From Syntrophomonadaceae bacterium (GTDB taxonomy: Bacteria > Bacillota > Dethiobacteria > DTU022): a stretch of 8,191 nucleotides of DNA. The notes under the pieces were generated by a model. It was not told where the DNA came from, did not search any database, and worked only from the letters and a program-made list of their open reading frames with translations. The DNA is taken from the NCBI GenBank assembly GCA_007136055.1, contig SLHT01000162.1:1-8191 (forward strand), in the 5' to 3' direction. Shown here piece after piece: positions 1-5,544 of the stretch. The stretch's first letter is position 1. Every line of letters starts with the position of its first letter. The position numbers and the translations under genes were made by a program.

Positions 1-402
1 CTTAACGCGCCTCTTGCTGCTCATGAAAAAGATGCAGACATGCTGCCGGTAGACGCTTACCGCCTGTTAAGAGACGGGGATATAATCGAATGCGGAAGGC
101 TCCGCCTGGAAGCAATTCATGTTCCCGGACATACAGCAGGGAGTCTGTGCTTTAAGGTCGAACATTATTTATTGGCTGGAGACACCATCTTTCCTGGCGG
201 CCCGGGGAAAACGGCAACTCCGCATGATTTTAAACAAATTATGACTTCAATTGAAGAAAAACTGCTAACGCTGCCGGACGAAACAGTAGTGCTGCCGGGC
301 CACGGCAATTCGACTACTATCGGCACTGAGCGTACTCTCATCGAAGATTTTTTATCCCAAGGCTACGATGACGAGCTCTGTGGCGATGTAACCTGGCTTT
401 AA
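1..402 (+). CDS. MBL-fold metallo-hydrolase, C-terminal part (5' end outside window)
   Basis: The frame is open from base 1 to the TAA at 400-402, giving 133 residues, so the N-terminus and the HxHxDH metal motif lie to the left of the window. Seen in the sequence: HVPGHTAGS (second His at 130-132, a zinc ligand in this fold), AGDTIFPGGPGKT (bridging Asp in GDT) and LPGHGNSTTIGTE (last His ligand). The order and the FPGGPGKT signature match glyoxalase II-like or YcbL-type metallo-beta-lactamase-fold hydrolases, which are cytosolic thioester or related hydrolases with a dinuclear metal site. The ATG at 40 is internal: the residues before it (LNAPLAAHEKDAD) look like family sequence. It converges on the PIG-L gene with only 10 nt between the stop codons. 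The fold is certain; the substrate cannot be told. Confidence 0.9.
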   Translation, partial: LNAPLAAHEKDADMLPVDAYRLLRDGDIIECGRLRLEAIHVPGHTAGSLCFKVEHYLLAGDTIFPGGPGKTATPHDFKQIMTSIEEKLLTLPDETVVLPGHGNSTTIGTERTLIEDFLSQGYDDELCGDVTWL

Positions 403-412
403 ATCAGGACAA

Positions 413-1126
413 CTACCAGGGAATCTCAACGCGGTGAAAAGTCTCGGCTAACTGGTAATCTGAATCGCGGGCGGCGTCTTCAGCACGCTGCTGCAGCCAC
501 TGCTCGATAGCAGGGAAATGATGCCCGCCGACCTGGCTTTCATGACAGCGCAGGGCAGCCAGCTTGGTCTTAAAAGTTGCGGTAATATCGGAATAATAAT
601 TGGGTTCTTCGCTGGCCCAAAGCAGGATCTCTTTTACTTTGTGCGGTTCTAACCCTTCTTGCAGTAAATCGGGATAGGACAGATGATCGCGGGCATAGGG
701 AAATGCGGCATCTAGAACAACTTGGCCGGTTATACGGTGATCGCGATGCCAGATGTAGCGGCGATAGAGATCGGCGGTAACCAGCATGTCTGGTTTAAAA
801 GTGCGGATCCAGCGGACGATTTCTTTACGAAATTCAGGGGTATCCTCTAAGGTTTGGTCTTCATAACCAAGAAATATTACTTCTTTTACACCGAGCAGTG
901 CTGCTGCCGCCTCCTGCTCTTTCCTTCTCCTTTGAGCTAAATCTTCCGGCTTTACATTCGGGTCGCTGGTTCCCTTTTCACCGTTTGTACAGATCACGTA
1001 AACTATTTTCTTCCCTTCTTCAACCCAGCGGGCAACTGAACCGGCTGCGCCAAATTCAGAATCGTCCGGATGAGGACTGATAATCATTATATCTGCTTTA
1101 GTCTTTTTTTCGGGTTTCAGGTTCAA
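413..1126 (-). CDS. PIG-L/LmbE family zinc-dependent deacetylase
   Basis: This 237-residue protein (from the TTG at 1126) has the PIG-L/LmbE signature SPHPDDSEFG near its N-terminus: His19 and Asp22 as zinc ligands, Asp21 as likely general base. A later WHRDH motif carries His127 and His130 (catalytic and third zinc ligand by analogy with BshB/MshB). Family members remove N-acetyl groups from GlcNAc-type sugars, as in mycothiol, bacillithiol or GPI precursors, and similar amides. No signal peptide is seen, so it is probably cytosolic. Start choice: the open frame can begin at GTG 1141, but the best Shine-Dalgarno, AAAGGTGG at 1145-1138, overlaps that codon and lies 11 nt before TTG 1126, which favours TTG. 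The stop is TAG at 415-413. It lies just downstream of a decayed mscS gene on the same strand and may use that gene's promoter. The exact substrate is unknown. Confidence 0.9.
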   Translation of the reverse strand: MNLKPEKKTKADIMIISPHPDDSEFGAAGSVARWVEEGKKIVYVICTNGEKGTSDPNVKPEDLAQRRRKEQEAAAALLGVKEVIFLGYEDQTLEDTPEFRKEIVRWIRTFKPDMLVTADLYRRYIWHRDHRITGQVVLDAAFPYARDHLSYPDLLQEGLEPHKVKEILLWASEEPNYYSDITATFKTKLAALRCHESQVGGHHFPAIEQWLQQRAEDAARDSDYQLAETFHRVEIPW

Positions 1127-1168
1127 TATACTTGCTACCACCTTTACTTTGTTTAAAGAAACTTTTCT

Positions 1169-1374
1169 TCAATTGGTATTAGATAAAACTCCATTGGGCA
1201 CAATAATCCTTTTATTATCGGGGGCACCAAGCAGGGTGTGAAAGACCTGGATTTCTTTAACTGTACCGGCGTGTCCGGCTGCTTCAATGTAGTCTCCGAC
1301 TTTAAAGGGTTAAGGGCAAGCAGTAATCGTCCTCCATAGGTTATAATGATCTGGAAAATATAATCAGTATCCAT
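1169..1374 (-). pseudogene. Remnant of an MscS-type mechanosensitive channel gene (internal deletion, frame change, truncated)
   Basis: Starting at ATG 1374, with Shine-Dalgarno AGGGTGG at 1386-1380 (5-nt spacing), the minus strand reads MDTDYIFQIIITYGGRLLLAL, like the start of an MscS protein entering its first membrane helix. The reading then jumps frame to NPFKVGDYIEAAGHAGTV, continuing KEIQVFHTLLGAPDNK and RIIVPNGVLSNTN, up to TGA 1171-1169. That second part is the typical beginning of the MscS cytoplasmic beta-domain (PF-VGD, AGTV, VPN-G motifs). Roughly 80 residues that should lie between, including the pore helix, are missing, and everything after the PNG motif is gone. The uninterrupted 93-codon frame 1434-1153 only follows the first part and is out of frame for the beta-domain part. 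The remnant should not make a channel, yet its promoter and ribosome binding site remain and may now drive the PIG-L gene. Confidence 0.85.
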
Positions 1375-1465
1375 TGAAACCACCCTGAATGTAATAGTTA
1401 AATGAACAGGTAAAAGGCAATTATTGATAAACAATTACCGTTTAACTTGTAAATTTATACGAATA

Positions 1466-1494
1466 ATTATAACATATGATTTTTTTGTTGTCTT
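1466..1494 (-). promoter_or_regulatory. Sigma-A-like extended -10 promoter for the mscS remnant and PIG-L gene
   Basis: On the minus strand TGTTATAAT (1474-1466) is an extended -10 element with a perfect TATAAT. AAGACA (1494-1489) gives a 4-of-6 match to the -35 consensus at 17-nt spacing. Transcription would begin near 1459, about 85 nt before the ATG of the mscS remnant. No other promoter is evident between there and the PIG-L start. Confidence 0.6.
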
Positions 1495-1572
1495 TTATCT
1501 ACACCTGGTATTTTAGCTGGCATTTCCCCATGTTTTAGAAAAATTAATCTGTAATTTAGAATTTAAATATGA

Positions 1573-1578
1573 TATAAT
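1573..1578 (+). promoter_or_regulatory. Probable -10 box for the TM-helix repeat protein gene
   Basis: A perfect TATAAT lies 78 nt before the start codon in AT-rich DNA. The -35 element at proper spacing is weak (TGTAAT around 1550-1555). The divergent promoter at 1466-1494 lies about 80 nt away, so the two genes share a single intergenic control region of about 220 nt (1435-1655). Confidence 0.45.
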
Positions 1579-1596
1579 ATTAATATCCTGCTTAAA

Positions 1597-1626
1597 GGGA
1601 CTATAAATATTTTTCTTATTAGTCCC
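1597..1626 (+). promoter_or_regulatory. Inverted repeat in the 5' leader of the TM-helix gene
   Basis: GGGACTA (1597-1603) and TAGTCCC (1620-1626) are perfect 7-bp arms around a 16-nt AT-rich loop. They sit between the -10 box and the ribosome binding site at 1641-1647. In RNA this is a hairpin 14 nt upstream of the Shine-Dalgarno; in DNA it could be an operator. The symmetry is seen; any regulatory role is inference. Confidence 0.4.
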
Positions 1627-1655
1627 AATTAATTGCAAAGAAAGGAGTGTTTTTG

Positions 1656-3176
1656 ATGACAGGAGTTGGTTTCTTAAATGAGTTACTGACGTGGTTTACT
1701 GTTCACTTTCCAACAATTTTGGGAGCAATAGCTATCCTTGTTATTGGTTGGCTGCTTGCTTTAATTCTTGCCTCAATAGTAAGAGGTGTTTTTCGCCGAA
1801 CCCATGTTGGAACTAAATTAGCGCGCTGGGTAAAAGGCGACGAGGAGGCTGCCGATTCAGAAGTAAACAAATGGGCAGGTCGGGCTGTTTATTACCTGGC
1901 CATGTTCTTTGTGCTAATTGCCTTTTTCCAGTACATAGGCCTGACCCTAATTGCTGAGCCGCTAAATGTTTTTCTGATGAGCATCTTTGCCTATGCTCCA
2001 CGTCTTCTTGGCGCACTAATTTTGATCCTTGTCGCATGGTTCCTGGCAACCTTGCTACGGATGGTGCTTTACCGCATTCTGGAGGCCGCAAAGGTTGATG
2101 AACGGCTGAGCGCTCAGGTAGAAAAGGAAGAAGAAAAAGAAGGTGAAGTTGAAGATAAGGTATCTTTATCTCAGACATTAAGCAACGTAGTATACTGGGT
2201 GGTATTCCTGTTTTTTGTACCGGCTATATTAAGTGTCCTAAACCTGGTAGGTTTACTGGTGCCGGTCCAAAACATGTTTGAAACCCTGCTTGCTTTCCTG
2301 CCGAACATCTTGGGAGCCTTTCTGATTCTTCTCGTTGGTTGGATTGGAGCTCGGATCTTACAACGCCTGGTGATCAACCTGTTGTCAGGACTCGGCCTTG
2401 ACCGTGTAAGTGAGAAAGCTAATGTTTCATCTGTTCTCGGCGCAAATAAACCTTCAGCGGTTATCGGGTTGATAGTTTACGTTATCGTCCTGATCTTTGC
2501 TCTAATAGGGGCTCTTAATGCCCTGGCCCTGGAGGCTATAACTGCCCCGGCCAGCAATATGATTGCTTTGATCTTGCAAGCACTGCCGGCGATATTTGCT
2601 GCCACCCTGGTTCTAATTATAGCGCTTTTGGTGGGCAGATTACTGGCTGGCCTGGTATCTAACCTTTTAGCGTCTGTGGGGTTCGATGACCTCCTTGTTC
2701 GTTTGGGATTTACCCGCACTACACTTGAAGGGCAGAGGTCTCCTTCCGAAATTGTCGGCTATATCACCTTGGTTGCAATCATGCTGTTTGCAGCCATTGA
2801 AGCCGCCGGATTACTGGGCTTTGTAGTGTTAGCCGATCTGATTGCCCAGCTAACTGTCCTTCTGGGCAGAGTTGTCGTATCGGTAATTATCTTCGGCATC
2901 GGTCTTTATCTGGGCGGTCTGACTAAAGAAGTTGTTCTGGCCAGCGGCGGACCCCATGCCGATTTCTTAGGTAAACTTGCCCGCATCGCCATCCTTATCC
3001 TGGCCGGTTCAATCGCCCTGCGACAGGTTGGTGTGGCTAATGAGATTATAATTATCGCTTTCGGTGTGCTGCTGGGAGCTATCGCGCTGACCGGAGTCGT
3101 CGCTTTCGGCCTGGGCGGCCGCGACCTGGCCGCAAAAGAGCTGGCTGAATGGGTCGATAAAGCGAAAAAGAAATAA
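1656..3176 (+). CDS. Multi-pass membrane protein with five conserved TM-helix repeats (MscS-related, CmpX-type)
   Basis: This 506-residue, very hydrophobic protein has about 11 predicted membrane helices. The same helix pattern recurs five times: near residues 19-36 (FPTILGAIAILVIGWLLA), 114-131 (APRLLGALILILVAWFLA), 215-232 (LPNILGAFLILLVGWIGA), 310-331 (PAIFAATLVLIIALLVGR) and 401-422 (LGRVVVSVIIFGIGLYLG). Each is paired with a second, less regular helix. This is the arrangement of the Pfam TM_helix group (PF05552), relatives of the MscS transmembrane region that lack the cytoplasmic beta-domain. Repeat 2 is followed by an acidic/basic linker (155-168). The C-terminus has the conserved VAFGLGGRDLA segment and a lysine-rich tail. 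Start choice: AAAGGAG at 1641-1647 is 8 nt before ATG 1656; the in-frame GTG at 1647 overlaps that site and is unlikely. The gene stands alone between its own promoter and terminator. A role in envelope tension or osmotic response is plausible but unproven. Confidence 0.88.
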   Translation: MTGVGFLNELLTWFTVHFPTILGAIAILVIGWLLALILASIVRGVFRRTHVGTKLARWVKGDEEAADSEVNKWAGRAVYYLAMFFVLIAFFQYIGLTLIAEPLNVFLMSIFAYAPRLLGALILILVAWFLATLLRMVLYRILEAAKVDERLSAQVEKEEEKEGEVEDKVSLSQTLSNVVYWVVFLFFVPAILSVLNLVGLLVPVQNMFETLLAFLPNILGAFLILLVGWIGARILQRLVINLLSGLGLDRVSEKANVSSVLGANKPSAVIGLIVYVIVLIFALIGALNALALEAITAPASNMIALILQALPAIFAATLVLIIALLVGRLLAGLVSNLLASVGFDDLLVRLGFTRTTLEGQRSPSEIVGYITLVAIMLFAAIEAAGLLGFVVLADLIAQLTVLLGRVVVSVIIFGIGLYLGGLTKEVVLASGGPHADFLGKLARIAILILAGSIALRQVGVANEIIIIAFGVLLGAIALTGVVAFGLGGRDLAAKELAEWVDKAKKK

Positions 3177-3287
3177 CAACTGTTGAGGGTCAGGCCGGCC
3201 TTTCTTTCCCACTTTGAAGCCGGGTGGGCCGGCTATCCCGGTGAAGCGATTAGAGCATCATGTACAGTTCAGCTGATAACGTTTGAA

Positions 3288-3328
3288 GGAAACCCTGCCG
3301 TCGAAAGACGGCGGGGTTTCCCTTTATT
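3288..3328 (+). terminator. Rho-independent terminator after the TM-helix gene
   Basis: A 15-bp stem (3288-3302 with 3307-3321, one G-T wobble) is closed by a GAAA tetraloop and followed by CTTTATT. It lies 112 nt after the stop of the membrane-protein gene and 45 nt beyond the end of the convergent glycosyltransferase gene. The stem reads equally well from the other side, but the minus-strand exit (TTCAAACG) has only a poor T tract, so it serves mainly the plus strand and perhaps weakly both. The rest of the 196-nt convergent gap (3177-3372) holds no gene; GCCGGCC (3194-3200) and GGCCGGC (3227-3233) could form a further small hairpin. Confidence 0.85.
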
Positions 3329-3372
3329 CCAAAGTGAGGTTATTTTTCAGTCTGAGTAAACTGCTTAACCAA

Positions 3373-4566
3373 TCAAGGTTTTAGTTTTACAACCAGCCCG
3401 GTCAGGCTTGAGGCAGCGTCTGCCCAGTTATAGGGGGCTAGCAGTTTATCGATACCGGATTTGCTGATTGGTTCGGGGTACAGGAGCACTTCTCGGATTT
3501 TTGCTGCCCAGGAGACAGGATCTCGATCGTAAACCAGGTAACCGTACCGCCCGCCGCTGCGGTTAATCAGCTCCGGCAGAATGCCAACCGGGGCGCCCAC
3601 AGCCGGGGTGCCGCAGGCAATCGATTCTAAGGCGACCAGGCCGAAGCTTTCGTAGTGGGAAGGAATCACGGTAACATCGGCGGCGCTATAGTATAGAGGA
3701 AGATCCCGGTGTTCAATTATTCCTCTAAAATCTACCCTGCCGGCAATGCCAAGGGTAGCGGCAGTTTTTTTCAGCGCGGCAATACAAGGGCGGCTCTGAT
3801 CACCGCCGCCGGCAATGATCACCCTGAAATCCTCCTCTTCCGGAAGCAGGCCCGCGGCTTCAATTAACAGGTCAAAACCCTTAACCGGTTCGATCCGCCC
3901 AACAGCAAAGATCACACTCCTGCCGGCCAGCCCGAGCTGCTCTTTGGCTCTCTGGCGACCGCGCGGGCGGAACAGGTTGCGGTCAACTCCGCATGGAATT
4001 ACCGCTACTTTTTCAGGTGACAGCTTGAAGTAGGCAAGGATTTTATCTTTTTCCTGCTGTGCGGCAGCCACAACCAGGCTACAGCTGCGGGCCAGCTTTT
4101 CTTCTTCGGCGATCCGCAAATAAGGTTCATTTTCTCCGGAGCAGGCTTCATTCTTGGCCCGGCCGAGAGTGTGAAACATGATCAGATGGGGAACCTGCCA
4201 TTTTGCCTCCAAAACCCTGCCCACACAACCAGAAAGCCAGTAGTGGCTGAAGATAATATCGTAACGGGAGCGGTCCCGGAGGCGAAACTGATCCACAGCA
4301 GCCGCAAACTCAGGGCAGTACGGATAAATATCACCCTTGGCCAGAGGCCCATTGCCATCGTCGGGAGCAATAAGGCGCACATTTTCAGACAGCTGACTGA
4401 TCCCTTCATCCCCCGTCCCGACAGCGCGGGTAAAAAGATCAACCTTATATCCGGCTGCACCAAGCGCCTCCGACAAGCCGCGCAGGTAAGTGCTCATCCC
4501 CCCGGTATTCTTCCCCCCCGCCTTCCCCAGCGGCGAACTGTGGATACTTAAAAAGGCCATCCTCAT
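3373..4566 (-). CDS. GT4 family (GT-B fold) glycosyltransferase, MshA/sucrose-phosphate-synthase-like
   Basis: This 397-residue retaining glycosyltransferase has an N-terminal acceptor domain with SIHSSPLGKAGGKNTGGMS (7-25), SHYWLSG (107-113) and FHTLGRAKN (131-139). The C-terminal nucleotide-sugar domain carries VIPCGVD (189-195), FAVGRIEPVKGFDLLIEA (220-237), and an E-x7-E site at Glu306 and Glu314 in HYESFGLVALES. The GGM loop and HTL-K-N motif are those of MshA and sucrose-phosphate-synthase-like GT4 enzymes. The acceptor is unknown. Start choice: the frame extends to 4611, but those extra 15 codons (MSDTFLTYWG...) are translated from the transposon palindrome and the ribosome-binding region, so they are not native. 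ATG 4566 follows GGAGGTGGGG (4584-4575). The stop is TGA 3375-3373. Upstream lies the transposon unit and then the CelD-like gene, its probable former operon partner. Confidence 0.9.
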   Translation of the reverse strand: MRMAFLSIHSSPLGKAGGKNTGGMSTYLRGLSEALGAAGYKVDLFTRAVGTGDEGISQLSENVRLIAPDDGNGPLAKGDIYPYCPEFAAAVDQFRLRDRSRYDIIFSHYWLSGCVGRVLEAKWQVPHLIMFHTLGRAKNEACSGENEPYLRIAEEEKLARSCSLVVAAAQQEKDKILAYFKLSPEKVAVIPCGVDRNLFRPRGRQRAKEQLGLAGRSVIFAVGRIEPVKGFDLLIEAAGLLPEEEDFRVIIAGGGDQSRPCIAALKKTAATLGIAGRVDFRGIIEHRDLPLYYSAADVTVIPSHYESFGLVALESIACGTPAVGAPVGILPELINRSGGRYGYLVYDRDPVSWAAKIREVLLYPEPISKSGIDKLLAPYNWADAASSLTGLVVKLKP

Positions 4567-4588
4567 AAACCAGTCCCCACCTCCCCAA

Positions 4589-4623
4589 TAAGTTAAAAAG
4601 GTGTCAGACACCTTTTTAACTTA
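4589..4623. repeat. Palindrome copy A (distal end of the transposon unit)
   Basis: TAAGTTAAAAAGGTGTC (4589-4605), one central base, then its exact reverse complement (4607-4623): a 17-bp stem with essentially no loop. The TAA stop codon of the transposase lies inside it (4623-4621). It ends 3 nt before the GGGGAGG stretch that precedes the glycosyltransferase start. Translated on the minus strand it gives MSDTFLTY, which creates a false N-terminal extension on the glycosyltransferase. Confidence 0.95.
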
Positions 4624-5472
4624 CTGACAACGCGACAGCGCATCGTTGTTCTCGAAGCTGTTATTAAGTTTATGAACAGCTGTAATACTGATATTGATGT
4701 TGTCAGCTATTTCTTTTAGTGTATAACCCTGCCTGCAAGCTTTCTTTATATATTCAAGCTTATAAGGTTTCAAGTCCCTCTTCCGCGTCCCTTCTTTAAC
4801 TAAGGTAAATTCTTCTTCACTAAGCCCTGTTTCCTTTAATATTGCATCAAGCGGCTTTTCCCTGCAGTTTAAATCATCAATTAGAACTTTTTGGCTATTC
4901 TTCCCGATGGCGTTGATCTGATCATAGTCGGCTACAGTTTCATCCTTAATAAGCCGCAAGTATTCATTCGCAGCATATTTTCGGTTTTTCGAGATACTGC
5001 TGTAAATATAATCTACATCAACCAGGCCGCTTTTATTGTTACGGTAAAACAGATCGCTGCTCCACCTGTAGTCTGCCACCTGTCTGGCCAAACCGGCCCG
5101 GATTGGATTCCAATGCAGGTAACGCAGTACCGCAAAGAGGTATTTTTCATCATCAATAATAAGAGCCTTGTAACGTAAACCAAAGAGGTGATCAATACGT
5201 TCATGGACCCGGTTGTAGTATCGGCTATATAAACTGTTTAGCCGCTGCATTATTTTGCTCAGCGGCACCTCTCCCACTTTCAGGAGCAGGTGATAGTGGT
5301 TGTCGAGCAAAACGTAACCGTACATTTTGAAACCATACATCTTCTTGCTGTTGGCAAGTTCAGCAATAAAAAATTTTTTATCGGAGTCGTTTTGAAAAAT
5401 ATTTTCTTTATTGTTGCCGCGCTGCATAACATGATATATTGCTCCGGAATACTCAATTCGTTTCTGCCTCAA
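4621..5472 (-). CDS. Y1 (HUH) transposase, IS200-like/REP-associated type, with C-terminal HTH
   Basis: This 283-residue protein is a Y1_Tnp (PF01797) enzyme that cuts and joins single-stranded DNA at hairpins. It starts with the family opening RIEYSGAIYHVMQRGNN (5-21). It has the HUH motif His59-Tyr60-His61 in LLDNHYHLLLK, and the DHLFGLRYKA (94-103) and RYLHWNPIRAGL (117-128) segments, the region where the catalytic Tyr is expected (Tyr118 or Tyr111). The C-terminal part, after about residue 225, ends in a helix-turn-helix-like stretch (GYTLKEIADNINISITAVHK). Start choice: TTG 5472 follows AAAGGGG (5486-5480) at 7 nt and matches the family N-terminus. The frame can be read up to 5532, but those 20 codons come from the palindrome. 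No frameshift or missing motif is seen, so it is probably active or recently so. It is more AT-rich than its neighbours. Confidence 0.92.
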   Translation of the reverse strand: MRQKRIEYSGAIYHVMQRGNNKENIFQNDSDKKFFIAELANSKKMYGFKMYGYVLLDNHYHLLLKVGEVPLSKIMQRLNSLYSRYYNRVHERIDHLFGLRYKALIIDDEKYLFAVLRYLHWNPIRAGLARQVADYRWSSDLFYRNNKSGLVDVDYIYSSISKNRKYAANEYLRLIKDETVADYDQINAIGKNSQKVLIDDLNCREKPLDAILKETGLSEEEFTLVKEGTRKRDLKPYKLEYIKKACRQGYTLKEIADNINISITAVHKLNNSFENNDALSRCQ

Positions 5473-5509
5473 GTAAATACCCCTTTCTCTGCGATATAAT
5501 AAACCGCAA

Positions 5510-5544
5510 TAAGTTAAAAAGGTGTCAGACACCTTTTTAACTTA
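5510..5544. repeat. Palindrome copy B (proximal end of the transposon unit)
   Basis: Identical in all 35 positions to the copy at 4589-4623, and in a further three bases on one side (CAA at 5507-5509). It contains the final Ser codon and TAA stop of the CelD-like gene (5542-5537), so insertion here set the present end of that protein. It also lies directly upstream of the transposase leader. Confidence 0.95.

Larger units (their letters stand above)
4586..5544 (-). mobile_element. IS200-like (Y1/HUH) transposon unit with palindromic ends
   Basis: A single-gene unit consists of a Y1 transposase bounded by two identical 38-bp segments (4586-4623 and 5507-5544), each containing a 35-nt palindrome. 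IS200/IS605-type and REP-associated Y1 transposases recognise such hairpins as single-stranded DNA and make no target duplication. The identical flanks are therefore the element's ends or its recognised repeats, not a classical duplication. The unit lies between the CelD-like gene and the glycosyltransferase gene without breaking either body. The exact cut points cannot be set from one sequence. Confidence 0.75.

Noticed and set aside
1153..1434. Continuous 93-codon minus-strand frame as a real small gene
   Set aside because: Only its central part (from 1374) follows MscS; it then reads the beta-domain segment out of frame, and the codons before 1374 lack a Shine-Dalgarno. It is explained as a pseudogene.
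3269..3276. TCAGCTGA palindrome between the convergent genes
   Set aside because: Eight bases is within chance, and there is no promoter nearby for it to control.
3189..3322. Possible riboswitch-like structure (GC-rich hairpins followed by the GAAA-loop stem)
   Set aside because: It lies downstream of one gene and downstream of the convergent one, not in a leader. No known riboswitch core was recognised, and a terminator explains the main stem.
4171..4551. 126-codon plus-strand frame opposite the glycosyltransferase
   Set aside because: Antisense shadow of a well-supported GT4 gene, with proline/arginine-rich composition and no motif or ribosome binding site.
4586..5544. The 38-bp flanking repeats as a target-site duplication or CRISPR repeats
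   Set aside because: They are palindromic, only two copies exist, and the transposase is of the Y1 type, which makes no duplication. No spacer array is present.
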